A stretch of 64,000 nucleotides of DNA from Inia geoffrensis (taxonomy: Eukaryota; Chordata; Mammalia; Artiodactyla; Iniidae): assembly GCA_036417435.1 (NCBI GenBank), contig CM070913.1, forward strand, positions 2,160,680-2,224,679, written 5' to 3'. Made by a program: the position numbers and the translations under genes. Position 1 is the stretch's first letter. Every line of letters begins with the position of its first letter. This document shows positions 13,174-21,969 of this stretch, piece by piece. Under the pieces are notes generated by a model. That model was given only the letters and a program-made list of their open reading frames with translations. It did not search any database and was not told where the DNA came from.

Positions 13174-14090
13174 ATTGAAGGGAGGCTGTGAAGAGGACTT
13201 GAACGCGAGGCAGAATTGCAGAAAACAGATATCCGGTGGTAGATTAAAATTGCTCTGAAAGTAAAGGAAAAGAGGCAGCACTTCGACAATGATACACTTA
13301 GCCAAAAAGGGTGTATGTGTTTTTTCCTAAATATATCCCAGAAAAAACGCATACACTCTTTTTGGCCAACAAACAAGCCTGTAATGGAAATTTGCACTAC
13401 AATGAAGTCTCACTTCCCAACGCTTTAAAGTGTCGTCTGAAAAAAGTGTAAAATCCCGAGAGACAGGACTGGCCATGGAGTACAGGGAGCTTGGTTATGC
13501 TGATTGGCGGGATGTAAATTGCCAACGAGTACTGTGGAGATGTGTATGGTGTTTCCTGAAACATCTAAAAATCAAAGCCACAGAGCCTAGGGCACTTCCA
13601 CTTATGGCCCTATAGCTTAGGAAAATTTAAAGGAGGAAGACACAGCTACCCCAATATTTAGGACTGCTGTGTTTTTAGCAATGTCCACTACAGTACAACT
13701 TATATTTCCTGGACAGAAAAAAATGGATAAAGACCTTGTGCTTATTTTGTATAATGAAATATCACTCAACAGTGATATTAATGTAATCAGGCCTGTAGAA
13801 GCAAAATGAATGGATTCCAGTACGATGATTCTATGTGAAATAAGTCACACAGAAAAAGAAAATTATTATAGGTTATCACTAATAAAGGGAATGTAAACTT
13901 GGCTACACATGAATTGAATTACAAAACACAACAGAGTCTCACTTTTAGGAAACAATCTTATGCTTTTTTTAAGGGGAAAGTTGAGTTGGGGTGCGTCATA
14001 AAACCAGAGATTGAAATTAGCCCAAAAACCATTCCATAAGCCAAGTATGTAATAGACAGGACCTACTCCTTGCTCAAAGAAATAAACTCA
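13174..14090 (+). repeat. Satellite unit 9, truncated and strongly diverged
   Basis: About the first 917 bp of a unit, with many substitutions. It is recognisable by the palindrome at 13,298-13,369, the ccatggag motif near 13,472 and the L1-derived part from about 13,700. It stops near 14,090, inside its own L1-derived segment, where a different L1 fragment takes over. It is the edge of the array. Confidence 0.85.
13298..13369. repeat. 72-bp palindrome, decayed (unit 9)
   Basis: The length is still 72 bp, with several substitutions in both arms. One change, gcgtatg to gtgtatg, appears in both arms at the paired position. Confidence 0.88.
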
Positions 14091-14805
14091 ACAATGAAGT
14101 ATCACCTCACACCTGTTAGAATAGGCATTATCAGAAATTCTGCAAACAACAAAGGCTCGAATGGTGTGGAGAAAAGGAAACCTCTTCCACTACTGTTGGG
14201 AATGTAAATTGATACAGTTACAATAGAGAACAGAATGGAGGTTCCTTAAAAACTAACCATAAATTACCATATGATCCAGCCATCTCACTCCTGGGCATAT
14301 ATCGAGAAAAAAAACAAAAATAAAGAGGAGGCTTTCACCACAAAGTTCATTGCATCACTATAATAGCCAGGTAATGGAAGCAACCTAAATGTCCACAGAC
14401 ACATGAATGCATAAAGAGATGATACATATATAAAATGGAATATTACTCAGCCATAAGAATGAATGAAGTTGGATCATTTGTAGAGATGTCAATGGATCTA
14501 GAGACTGTCATAGAGAGTGAAGTATGTCAGAAAGAGGAAAACAAATATTGTATATGAATGCATATATGTGGAACCTAGAAAAATTGTGCAGATGGACCAG
14601 TTTGCAAGGCAGAAATAGAGCAACAGATGTAGAGAAAAAACATATGGACATCAAGTGGGGAAAGCTGTGGGGGTTAGGTGGTGGGAGAAGTTGAGAGATT
14701 CAGATTGGCATTTATATGTATAAAATAGATAACCAGTAGATAAATAGATAACCAAGTGTAAAATAGATAACCAATATAAACCTGCTGTATAAAAAACTAA
14801 AATAT
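14091..14805 (+). mobile_element. LINE-1 3' fragment
   Basis: Typical laurasiatherian L1 end: atgaagtatcacctcacacc at 14,094, then ggtgtggagaaaaggaaacc, catatgatccagcca, ctcctgggcatatat, aatggaatattactcagcc (about 14,434-14,452), gtgaagtatgtcagaaagag and an A-rich 3' end near 14,790-14,830. The first part covers the end of the ORF2 C-terminal region and the rest is 3' UTR. It is 5'-truncated and inactive. Near 14,725-14,775 the motif aaatagataacca occurs three times, a small internal expansion. It joins satellite unit 9 directly and in the same orientation. Confidence 0.85.
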
Positions 14806-14995
14806 ATTTCAAAATTTAAAAAACAATTAAAACAGAAAAAAAGGTTCTTCCCTTCACACACGTGCTTTTATATGAATACATTATTTCCATGCTTATATCT
14901 GTAAATACAAAAAAGAGGAATAAAATCTACCTAGAACCCAAAATAAAGAAAAAAAAAATCTAAACACAACCCACCAGTTACACAGAGGAAAACCG
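14806..14995. other. AT-rich spacer, no gene
   Basis: A-rich sequence following the L1 tail, with runs such as aaagaaaaaaaaaatc near 14,945. I see no open frame, RNA gene or known repeat in it. Confidence 0.5.
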
Positions 14996-16290
14996 TATCA
15001 GGGCACTTGCTCCAGTTGTAAACAATTCTGAAGTTGGTCAGTGAGGGGAATCATCTCCCATTCAACCAGCAGCCCCCACGCAACAAGTGTCCTCATTGTA
15101 AAGCTGGGGGACTGTGCCGAGACCTCTGTGAGTAAACGTGAGCTGAGGCCCAGGCCAGCTGCTGCTGAACTGTTCCCACCCTTCCCAGGTAAAACACCTG
15201 AATATGTGCAAGGACTTGAAAGCCTAGAGGAAGGGCCGTGCAGCCACACAAGCGACAGCATGCCGGCCGACTTGGTGCCTGCAGGCCAGCCAGGATGGTC
15301 CTGGCCCTGGGTGCTCTTCTGGAAGCCTTCCATTTCCCTGCCTGAGAAACCCCTCCTGTCCCGCCCCCACTGCTTTTTTTCCTCCCTCACCTCTGCCCAG
15401 GGAGAAATTCCAGCAGCAGTTATAGGTGACACATCCTCTTCTTTAGCAGGTGGCAGCCTGGAAACTGCTGCAGAAAGTCCAGCAGAGCCCAACTCACACT
15501 AGGCCTCTCACAAAGCCGTGGCTTCTCAATCCCTCCCACCAGCCCAGCCCCGAGACTAATGACAGGGCAGAGAATATGGTGTCAGGCAGAGCTGCAGGGG
15601 CTCTTGCTGCCTGGTGCGGTGTTTATATTGACCTCAAAACATGCACACCTGGGGAGGGCTGGCCCGATTGGTCAGGCTGCACAGGTCAGCCAATCCTCAC
15701 TACTCAGGGGCTCACAGTTGCAGAAAATTGACCTTGCTGAACGGGCCATCTCCAAGCAACAGGTGTAGGCTCTTGAAAGTCCGGATACACAAGGGGCTGC
15801 AGCTCTGGCTTGTTTTCTAATCATTTTATCTGGCCCATGAGTGGGAGACAGCTTCAAGAAAATCGTCTCCTAATGAAAGGGACACAGAAGTCAGGGAGAG
15901 GAGGGGTGAGTGGTGGCTGGAGGCAGCGGCTTGGTGCCCTGGGTTCAGTGGAAGTGTCTGGAAGACCAGGCAGAGGGAGGCCCTGCAGAGTGATGCCCAG
16001 GGTCACAGACATGTCGGAGCTGCTGTTTGTTAGTTCAAGTCCTGCTCTGAGGTGCTCTGTGTCAGCTCTGAGAGACAGGTGAGCTGAGGTTGCTCTGCAA
16101 TGAGGGCTATGTGCACGGTTCCTCTTTGCCCAGCCCTGCCACGGTACCTGCAAGGGTAGATCTGTATCCTGGGAGGGGCTTGACCAGGAGAGCCCAATGA
16201 GCTGGCGTGGGGGTGAGGTACCTGCCCAGGTGAGCTCCATATCCTGGTAATTGCCTGACCACGAGAGACAAATGGGCCGCTGGGGACCTG
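14996..16290. other. GC-rich single-copy stretch, no recognisable gene
   Basis: About 1.3 kb of sequence that occurs once in the window and is richer in G and C than its surroundings. Overlapping open frames of 153 codons (15,041-15,502, +) and 164 codons (14,998-15,492, -) cover the same bases. Neither shows a known domain, signal peptide or repeat, and long frames by chance are expected in GC-rich DNA. An inverted CCAAT-box pair (gattgg at 15,666, ccaatc at 15,690) and a ttatatt motif near 15,622 could be remains of a promoter, but no transcript can be inferred. Parts near 15,090 and 15,985-16,060 weakly resemble the old SINE MIR. It could be an exon-bearing remnant of a subtelomeric gene or 5' sequence of the retrovirus downstream; I cannot decide. 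Confidence 0.4.
16143..16290 (+). repeat. Imperfect 74-bp tandem duplication
   Basis: The block starting ggtacctgcaagggtaga at 16,143 recurs at 16,217 as ggtacctgcccaggtgagct. In both copies it is followed at the same distances by tatcctgg, a cttgacca/cctgacca motif, gagag and aatg. Two copies, period 74 bp, considerably diverged from each other. Function unknown. Confidence 0.65.
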
Positions 16291-16329
16291 GTAAAGGATG
16301 TCAGGACAGTCAGTTATGCCACCGAGGGT

Positions 16330-17110
16330 ATACCTCCAGTAGTTCCTAATTCCTACACACTGCTAGTCATTCTACCAACCACCAGGACATGGTGTTCTGT
16401 ATTAGACTTCAATGATGCCTTCTTTTGTATTCCATTAGTCCCAGAGTCACAAGAAATTTTGCCTCGTGACTGGCAGGACTCAACATACAACAAAAATAAT
16501 ACTGCTGGGCCGCCTCGCCCCAAGGGTATAAAAATTCCCACACCATCTTTGGGAAAGCTTAGCTAAAGACCTAAAAGTTCTACCTCTGGAAAAGGAAACC
16601 CTCCTTCAATATGCAGACACCAATCTGATCGCCAGCTCTACTAAGGAGGCCTCTGAACTACCAAGCCAATATAGGATAGAAGTTGTCCAAGATAAAGCTC
16701 AAATATCACACTAAGGTGACCTACCTGGGCTTCGTTGTCACAGAAGGTCTGAGAAGCCCATCCCAGGAAAGGGAAGAAACCATTTGCAGCCTTAGCCCTT
16801 CTAAAAGTAGAAGACAGCTTAGGAGTTCCTGGGGAGGCTGGGGTTTGTTGCATCTGGATCCCGAACTACAGTCTAATAGCTGGGCCTCTATATGAAGCAC
16901 TGAAAGGAAAAGATGATGATCCTTTTGAATAGAATCCAGAAGTGGTCTTTCAAGAATGGAAAGAGCAGTCAATTCAGACCCTTGACCTGGAACTCCCTAA
17001 TTTAGCTAAACCCTTTGACCTTTACATTCCTGGTGAAAGGTGAATTGCCATTGGAGTATTAGTGCAAAAACCGGGACCACTTGAAAAGGAACAACGCATG
17101 AATGCTAACC
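16330..17110 (+). pseudogene. Endogenous retrovirus (ERV1, gammaretrovirus-like) pol remnant
   Basis: Pieces of reverse transcriptase appear in the right order but in different frames. A segment reading VLDFNDAFF, which corresponds to catalytic motif A, starts at 16,399 in frame 1. The position of the catalytic YxDD motif reads YADT at 16,610, frame 2, so the second aspartate is lost. The conserved TYLGF-type segment starts at 16,719 in frame 3. The connection region follows at about 16,981-17,080 (for example NLAKPFDLY and IAIGVLVQ). There are stops in every frame, for example a taa at 16,712. At least two frameshifts and a destroyed active site make this a dead, old copy. The order and motifs are those of ERV1 pol. 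Neither gag nor a matching 5' LTR is recognisable upstream. Confidence 0.75.
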
Positions 17111-18040
17111 AGGTAGGATAAACTACGGTCACTAAGGGGCTTGGTCCACCACCACATCTGGCCAGGATACTGGCAGTATCTAAAAACCTGGAAATCAGCA
17201 GCCTGAAAGGCCACCTCCCTCCTAAGGGAAAAGGACCCCATGTGTTGATCCTAACCACCAAACATGCCCTGAGGTTGCAGGGTTCGCTCCATGGGCACAC
17301 TGACCTCGAGTGAGGAGACCCCCCAACTCCAACCTCCAGAAAGACAACTGGGGGCAACGGGGCCCCATGGCAACTCGTGTAACCATCACTTTACCTGGAG
17401 TTTCTCTCAGAAAACAACAATAGTGTGTCAAAAAAAGAGTAGACTGCTGCTTTCAGGGCTTACTGCACACAGAGGGGAGCTAATAAGCTTGGCAGGGGAA
17501 CCATATATCACATTGTCACCATAGAAAAGCCTACAGCCACCGTGGTGATGGTGGCCAATAAGACCAGCTGCAGTCCTGGCTACCTCAAAAGGCTGTTGAC
17601 TCAGTGTCCATCATGGTCTTGCATCACCACTGACCCTGGACTGACTGGGAGTTGAACAGGCAAGGCTCTGACACCTGGTACTGTTTTTACATTAATTCAG
17701 GGGCCTAATTGAAGAAAACAAAGACTGCTGGTCAGAGCATCTAGGCTGGCAGAAATGGTCAGCCTAAGGTGGCCTAACAAATGTGCGGTGGGGTAAAGCC
17801 TGCCTCCACATTTTCTCTGCACATCCCTTTCCTGTACCCTTAAAGGTCATTAGAATCTATAACACTTCCAATGCTGGTACTCAGGTGGACGAGCAGGGAG
17901 GCAGCAGCTCTGGGAACAATGAATCTCACCTGGAGGCTGCTGGGGAGAAGTTCTGACCCTCACCCCCGGGTATGACGGCTCCCAACTCAGCACTCAGCAG
18001 TTACAGAAGAGGGGTCTGCACACTCAGAACTCCAAGAACG
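17111..18040 (+). other. Probable decayed retroviral interior between pol and LTR
   Basis: Sequence between the recognisable pol segments and the probable 3' LTR. Its place suggests the rest of pol and perhaps env, but I recognise no RNase H, integrase or envelope motif with confidence. Open frames are short and interrupted on both strands. At well under 1 kb it is too short for the normal interior, so a large deletion is likely. Confidence 0.4.
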
Positions 18041-18067
18041 AGGAATGGGACAAAAGGCAGAGGAGGG
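18041..18067 (+). promoter_or_regulatory. Possible polypurine tract of the retrovirus
   Basis: Purine-rich run (aggaa-t-ggga-c-aaaaggcagaggaggg) ending three bases before a TG dinucleotide. Polypurine tracts sit just upstream of the 3' LTR and prime plus-strand DNA synthesis. The fit with the LTR call supports both, though it contains interruptions. Confidence 0.4.
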
Positions 18068-18070
18068 CTT

Positions 18071-18540
18071 TGTCACCAGCAAAGCCCATTAAAAATCCTT
18101 GGGAGATAAAAATAGAATCTGGGCAATAAAATAAAGTCTAACCTTTGTTATCCTTTGTGATTTGTCTAATTTCAAGTGCTCCTAGGTTCCCGCATGCAGA
18201 GCTGCCACACCCGGCACTTCAGACCAGATTTCCTACTGCAGAATGGCTGGGTCGACACTTCAGCTCCTGGGGACCAGTGCAGGCTCCAAGATATAGAGCC
18301 TGAGCTGCATCCAACCCGGCCTCTGAGAGCTCCGCCCCCTCCCTCCCACTGACTCTGACAGGACCTGTACACAGCAGGCCAACACACAGCCTGTGGGGTA
18401 GCGCATTCTCTCACTTCTACATTCTCTGATCAAAATATAGTTTCCTTTGCTTCTGAACCAAACTCAGTCTCGATCTGTTGGCTCCAATGACACTGGGCAG
18501 GGGGATACTTGTTGGGGTCCATTGTGGAGGATCAGTAACA
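18071..18540 (+). mobile_element. Probable 3' LTR of the ERV1 element
   Basis: A 470-bp block that starts with TGTCACC and ends with CAGTAACA, matching the TG...CA rule for LTRs. Near its 3' part, aatatagtttcctttgct at 18,434 looks like a mutated AATAAA polyadenylation signal followed by the usual T-rich R/U5 start. The end gatcagtaaca resembles the ccggtaaca end of many ERV1 LTRs. It lies on the same strand as the pol remnant and just after a purine tract. No second LTR copy is in the window, so the boundaries cannot be confirmed by comparison. Confidence 0.5.
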
Positions 18541-18867
18541 GAAATTGATAACATTGTAACTTCAATAAACAGATATGTGAGCCAAACTGTAATTAACATA
18601 GAACAGTGTATAAGGCTCGGGTAAAATAAGATGTTTCTAACACTTCCATTTTATATTTCCATCATTCTATTATAAGCAAGTTCAGTGAAAAGATTTGTCT
18701 TATTTGTCAGGTCAATATTAGAGAAATGAAGTGATTTTTTTCCAAGGATGCACATCTAATAATCTTGGTTAAAGCTTCAATCTTGTTTTAAATGCTTTTC
18801 CATTGAAAATTATACCTCTGTTTCAGCTCCCCCATTTCTGAGAAGTATAAAATCTTATAATTTATTA
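18541..18867. other. AT-rich single-copy sequence, nothing recognised
   Basis: About 330 bp rich in A and T, with no open frame of note and no repeat that I recognise. It may contain the host sequence that flanks the retroviral insertion. Confidence 0.5.
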
Positions 18868-19050
18868 TTACCAAAGGGAAAAGTGGGAGGAGGGATAAAT
18901 TAACAGTTTGGGATTAACACATACACACTGCTATGTATAAAGTAGATCATCAACAAGGAACTACTATATAGCATAGGGAACTACACTCAATATTTTGCAA
19001 TAACGTGTAAGGGGAAAAAATCTGAAAAAGAATAGATATTTTTATTGACA
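18868..19050 (+). mobile_element. LINE-1 3' UTR fragment
   Basis: Follows the cetartiodactyl L1 3' end closely: attaccaaagggaaaag, gggagggataaatta, gtttgggattaacacata, cacacactgct-like, aacaaggaactactatata, gcatagggaactacactca, atattttgcaataac and aatctgaaaaagaatag. It is a short, inactive fragment, less diverged than the L1 segment inside the satellite. Confidence 0.85.
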
Positions 19051-19182
19051 TCATCTATCAAGGACAGTTAAAATGTAACCTAAGGGAAGCTGTTGGTGAG
19101 TGCTTCTGACCCTGACGGCATCAGTCATCTAAAGTTCGCACTCTGCCTACATCCCAAGGCCCAAGGTGGCAGGATTTCTAAA
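19051..19182. other. Short single-copy spacer
   Basis: About 130 bp between the L1 fragment and the satellite fragment. I see no known repeat, open frame or signal in it. Confidence 0.5.
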
Positions 19183-19443
19183 ATGGTGCAGTTGGCCAAA
19201 AAGGGCGTATGCATTTTCTCCTGAATATATTCAGGAAAACACGCATATGCACTTTATGGGCAACCAAGAAAGCAAGCAATGCAAATCTGCACACCAAAGA
19301 AGTCTCATTTCCCACCGATCAAAAGGGCCATCTGAAAAAATTGTAAAACGCAGAAATGCAGGACAGGCCATGGAGAACAGGCAGCCTTTATACACTGACG
19401 GGCTGTGTGTAAACTGAGAAGAGGCACTCTGGGGAAGTGTATG
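19183..19443 (+). repeat. Isolated, diverged fragment of the 1,736-bp satellite
   Basis: The sequence matches satellite unit positions from just outside the palindrome to about 260 bp further: palindrome at 19,192-19,263, then ccaccgatcaaaagggcc, ggacaggccatggagaac, a degenerate tgtaaatt stretch and gcactctggggaagtg. It is in the same orientation as the left array. It begins about 9 bp before the palindrome and ends exactly where the telomere-like satellite starts. Divergence is higher than in units 1-8, so it is an old, isolated piece. Confidence 0.88.
19192..19263. repeat. 72-bp palindrome in the isolated satellite fragment
   Basis: Same length and centre (ctgaatatattcag) as in the array, with several mismatches between arms, mainly in the outer half of the right arm. 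Confidence 0.85.
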
Positions 19444-19451
19444 CCCTCTAA

Positions 19452-19619
19452 CGTACGCCAACCCTAAGCCATTGCCGTACCCTAACCTGTACCCTAATCA
19501 ATCCCCATTCCCTAACCCTAACCCTAACCCTAACCCTTAATGTGACCCTCTTCCGAGGCCTTACCCTCACCCGTGCCCTAATCGTAAGCAGTACACTAAC
19601 ACTAACTAGTGACCTCACA
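19452..19619 (-). repeat. Monomer type A
   Basis: 168 bp. Diagnostic: cgtacgccaacc start, gccattgccg, aatcaatcc, the longest pure telomeric run, aatcgtaagcagtacac, ctagtgacc. Confidence 0.88.
19510..19536 (-). repeat. Perfect telomeric run in the first A monomer
   Basis: Four uninterrupted CCCTAA hexamers plus CCC. On the minus strand this gives five GGG runs separated by TTA, enough for a G-quadruplex. Every A monomer has such a run; most other types have one hexamer fewer. Confidence 0.9.
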
Positions 19620-19787
19620 CGTACGCTAAACCTTAAGCGTTGTGGTACCCTAAACTGTGCCCTAATATCTCCCCATTCCCTAACCCTAACCCTAACCCGA
19701 ATTCTATCCCTGACCCTCACCCGAAACCTTACCCTCACCCGTGCCCTAATCTTAACCAGGACACCAACACTAACTTGTGCCCTCACA
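19620..19787 (-). repeat. Monomer type B
   Basis: 168 bp. Diagnostic: gcgttgtggtacc, aaactgtgcc, aatatctcccc, gaattctatcc, cgaaacc. Confidence 0.88.
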
Positions 19788-19954
19788 CGTACGCTAACCC
19801 TTAATCGTTGTCGTACCCTAAACTGTACCCTAATCCCTCCCCATTCCCTAACCCTAACCCTAACCCGAATCCTAACCCTGACCCTCACCTGAAGCCTTAC
19901 CCTCACCCGTGCCCAATCTTAACCAGGACACTAACACTAACCCTTGCGCTCACA
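19788..19954 (-). repeat. Monomer type C
   Basis: 167 bp (one base lost in gtgcccaatc near 19,913). Diagnostic: cttaatcgttgtcg, aaactgtacc, cacctgaagcc. Confidence 0.88.
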
Positions 19955-20122
19955 CGAACGCTAACCCTTAAGCACTGTCGTACCCTAAGCTGTAGCCTAA
20001 TCCCTCTGCATTCCTTAACCCTAACCCTTACCCGAATCCTAACCCTGACCCTCACCCGAAGCCTTACCCCCACCCGTGCCCTAATCTTAACCAGGACACC
20101 AACACTAACTCGTGCCCTCACA
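19955..20122 (-). repeat. Monomer type D
   Basis: 168 bp. Diagnostic: cgaacg start, gcactgtcg, taagctgta, ctctgcattcctt. Confidence 0.88.
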
Positions 20123-20290
20123 CGTACGCTAAACCTTAAGCGTTGTCGTACCCTAAATTGTACCCTAATCCCTCCCCATTCCTTAACCCTAACCCTAACC
20201 CCATCCCTAAACCTGACCCACTTCCGATTCCCTACCCTAACCAATGCCCTAATCTTAACCAGTACACAAACACTACCTCATGCCCTCAAA
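20123..20290 (-). repeat. Monomer type E
   Basis: 168 bp. Diagnostic: aaattgtacc, ccattccttaacc, ccccatcc, ccacttccgat, ccaatgcc, agtacacaaacac. Confidence 0.88.
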
Positions 20291-20458
20291 CTTACGCTAA
20301 CCCTTAAGCATTGTCGTACCTTATCCTGTACCCTAATCCCTCCCCATTCCCTAACCCTAACCCTAAGCGAAACCCTGAACGTGACCCTTTTCCGAGGCCT
20401 TACCCTCATCGGTGCCGTTGTCTTAACCAGTACACCAACACTAACTCGTGCCCTCACA
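20291..20458 (-). repeat. Monomer type F
   Basis: 168 bp. Diagnostic: gcattgtcg, tatcctgta, aagcgaaaccc, cttttccgaggcc, catcggtgccgttgtc. Confidence 0.88.
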
Positions 20459-20626
20459 CTTATGCTAACACTTAAGCATTGTCATACCCTAACCTGTACC
20501 CTAATCCCTCTCCATTCCCTAACAGTAACCCTAACCCGAATCCTAACCCTGACCCTCACCCGAAGCCTTACCCTCACCCGTGCCCTAAACTTAACCAGGA
20601 CACCAAGACTAACTCGTGCCCTCAAA
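20459..20626 (-). repeat. Monomer type G
   Basis: 168 bp. Diagnostic: cttatg start, aacctgtacc, ctctccattcc, cccgaatcc, ccaagactaac. Confidence 0.88.
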
Positions 20627-20794
20627 CGTACGCTAACACTAAACCGCAGCGGTACCCTAACCTGTACCCTAATCCCTCTCCATTCCCTAACCCTAACCCT
20701 AACCTGAAACCTAACCATGACACTCACCAGAAACTTTACCCTCACCCGTGTCCTAATTTTAACCAGTACATCAACACTAACCCATGCCCTCTAA
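20627..20794 (-). repeat. Monomer type H
   Basis: 168 bp. Diagnostic: aaaccgcagcggtacc, cctgaaacc, ccatgacac, gtgtcctaatttt, agtacatcaac, cccatgccc. Confidence 0.88.
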
Positions 20795-21969
20795 CGTACG
20801 CCAACCCTAAGCCATTGCCGTACCCTAACCTGTACCCTAATCAATCCCCATTCCCTAACCCTAACCCTAACCCTAACCCTTAACGTGACCCTCTTCCGAG
20901 GCCTTACCCTCACCCGTGCCCTAATCGTAAGCAGTACACTAACACTAACTTGTGCCCTCACACGTACGCTAACCCTTAAACGTTGTGGAACCCTAAACTG
21001 TACCCTAATCCCTCCCCATTCCCTAACCCTAACCCTAACCCGAATCCTAACCCTGACTCTCACCTGAAGCCTTACCCTCACCCGTGCCCTAATCTTAACC
21101 AGGACACTAACACTAACTCGTGCCCTCACACGAACGCTAACCCTTAAGCACTGTCGTACCCTAAGCTGTACCCTAATCCCTCTGCATTCCTTAAACCTAA
21201 CCCTAACCCGAATCCTAACCCGACCCTCACCCGAAGCCTTACCCTCACCCGTGCCCTAATCTTAACCAGGACACAAACACTAACTCGTCCCCTCACACGT
21301 ACGCTAAACCTTAAGCGTTGTCGTACCCTAAATTGTACCCTAATCCCTCCCCATTCCTTATCCCTAACCCAAACCCCATTCCTAAACGTGACCCACTTCC
21401 GATGCCCTACCCTAACCAATGCCCTGAACTTAACCAGTACACAAACACTAACTCATGCCCTCAAACGTACGCTAACCCTTAAGCATTGTCGTACCCTAAC
21501 CTGTACCCTAATCCCTCCCCATTCCCTAACCCTAACCCTAACCGCAACCCTGAACGTGACCCTTTTCCGACGCCTTACCCTCATCGGTGCCGTTGTCTTA
21601 ACCAGTACACCAACACTAATTCGTGCCCTCACACTTATGCTAACCCTTAAGCACTGTCGTACCCTAACCTGTACCCTACTCCCTCTCCATTCCCTAACCC
21701 TAACCCTAACCTGAAACCTAACCATGAAACTCACCCGAAACCTTACCCTCACCCGTTCCCTAATCTTAACCAGGACACCAAGACTAACTCGTGCCCTCAA
21801 ACGTACGCTAACACTAAACCGCAGCGGTACCCTAACCTGTACCCTAATCCCTCTCCATTCCCTAACCCTAACCCTAACCTGAAACCTAACCATGACACTC
21901 ACCCGAAACTTTAACCTCACCCGTGTCCTAATTTTTACCAGTACATCAACACTAACCCATGCCCTCTAA
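20795..21969 (-). repeat. Seven-monomer higher-order repeat with a B/C hybrid
   Basis: Order A - B/C - D - E - F - G - H, 1,175 bp. The second monomer (20,963-21,130) starts like B (cgttgtgg) and continues like C (aaactgtacc, aatccctcc), so one monomer was lost by exchange between B and C. Confidence 0.82.

Larger units (their letters stand above)
1..14090 (+). repeat. Common-cetacean-type satellite array, 1,736-bp unit, nine units
   Basis: The same sequence returns every 1,736 bp: the motif attgaaggaaggctg begins at 1, 1737, 3473, 5209, 6945, 8680, 10414 and 12151, with a diverged form at 13174. All units are head to tail. Each holds a 72-bp palindrome, a roughly 560-bp segment resembling the 3' end of LINE-1, and about 1.1 kb of satellite-specific sequence. 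Length and L1 content match what I know of the common cetacean satellite, a component of whale heterochromatin. The array continues to the left of the window. On the right it ends inside unit 9, where it runs into an L1 fragment. Short open frames (84, 106 and 134 codons) recur once per unit because the DNA recurs; they resemble no protein and are not genes. The family assignment is from memory of its properties, not from an alignment. Confidence 0.8.
19452..20794 (-). repeat. First complete eight-monomer higher-order repeat (A-B-C-D-E-F-G-H)
   Basis: 1,343 bp: seven monomers of 168 bp and one of 167. Each type is told by its fourth and fifth hexamers and its middle: for example A has gccattgccg and aatcaatcc, B gcgttgtgg and aatatctcc, H cgcagcgg and acctgaaacc. 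At 20,795 the series starts again with A. Confidence 0.88.

Noticed and set aside
14998..15502. Opposed 164- and 153-codon open frames
   Set aside because: They cover the same GC-rich bases on both strands, have no domain or clear start context, and chance frames are expected at this base composition.
15985..16060. Possible MIR element and a tRNA-like B box (gttcaagtcc near 16,034)
   Set aside because: A few words in the right order (gcccagggtcaca, gttcaagtcc) are too little to call MIR, and there is no A box or cloverleaf for a tRNA.
17040..17540. Open frames of 60-111 codons on the minus strand
   Set aside because: They run opposite to the retroviral remnant, show no domain and are typical chance frames.
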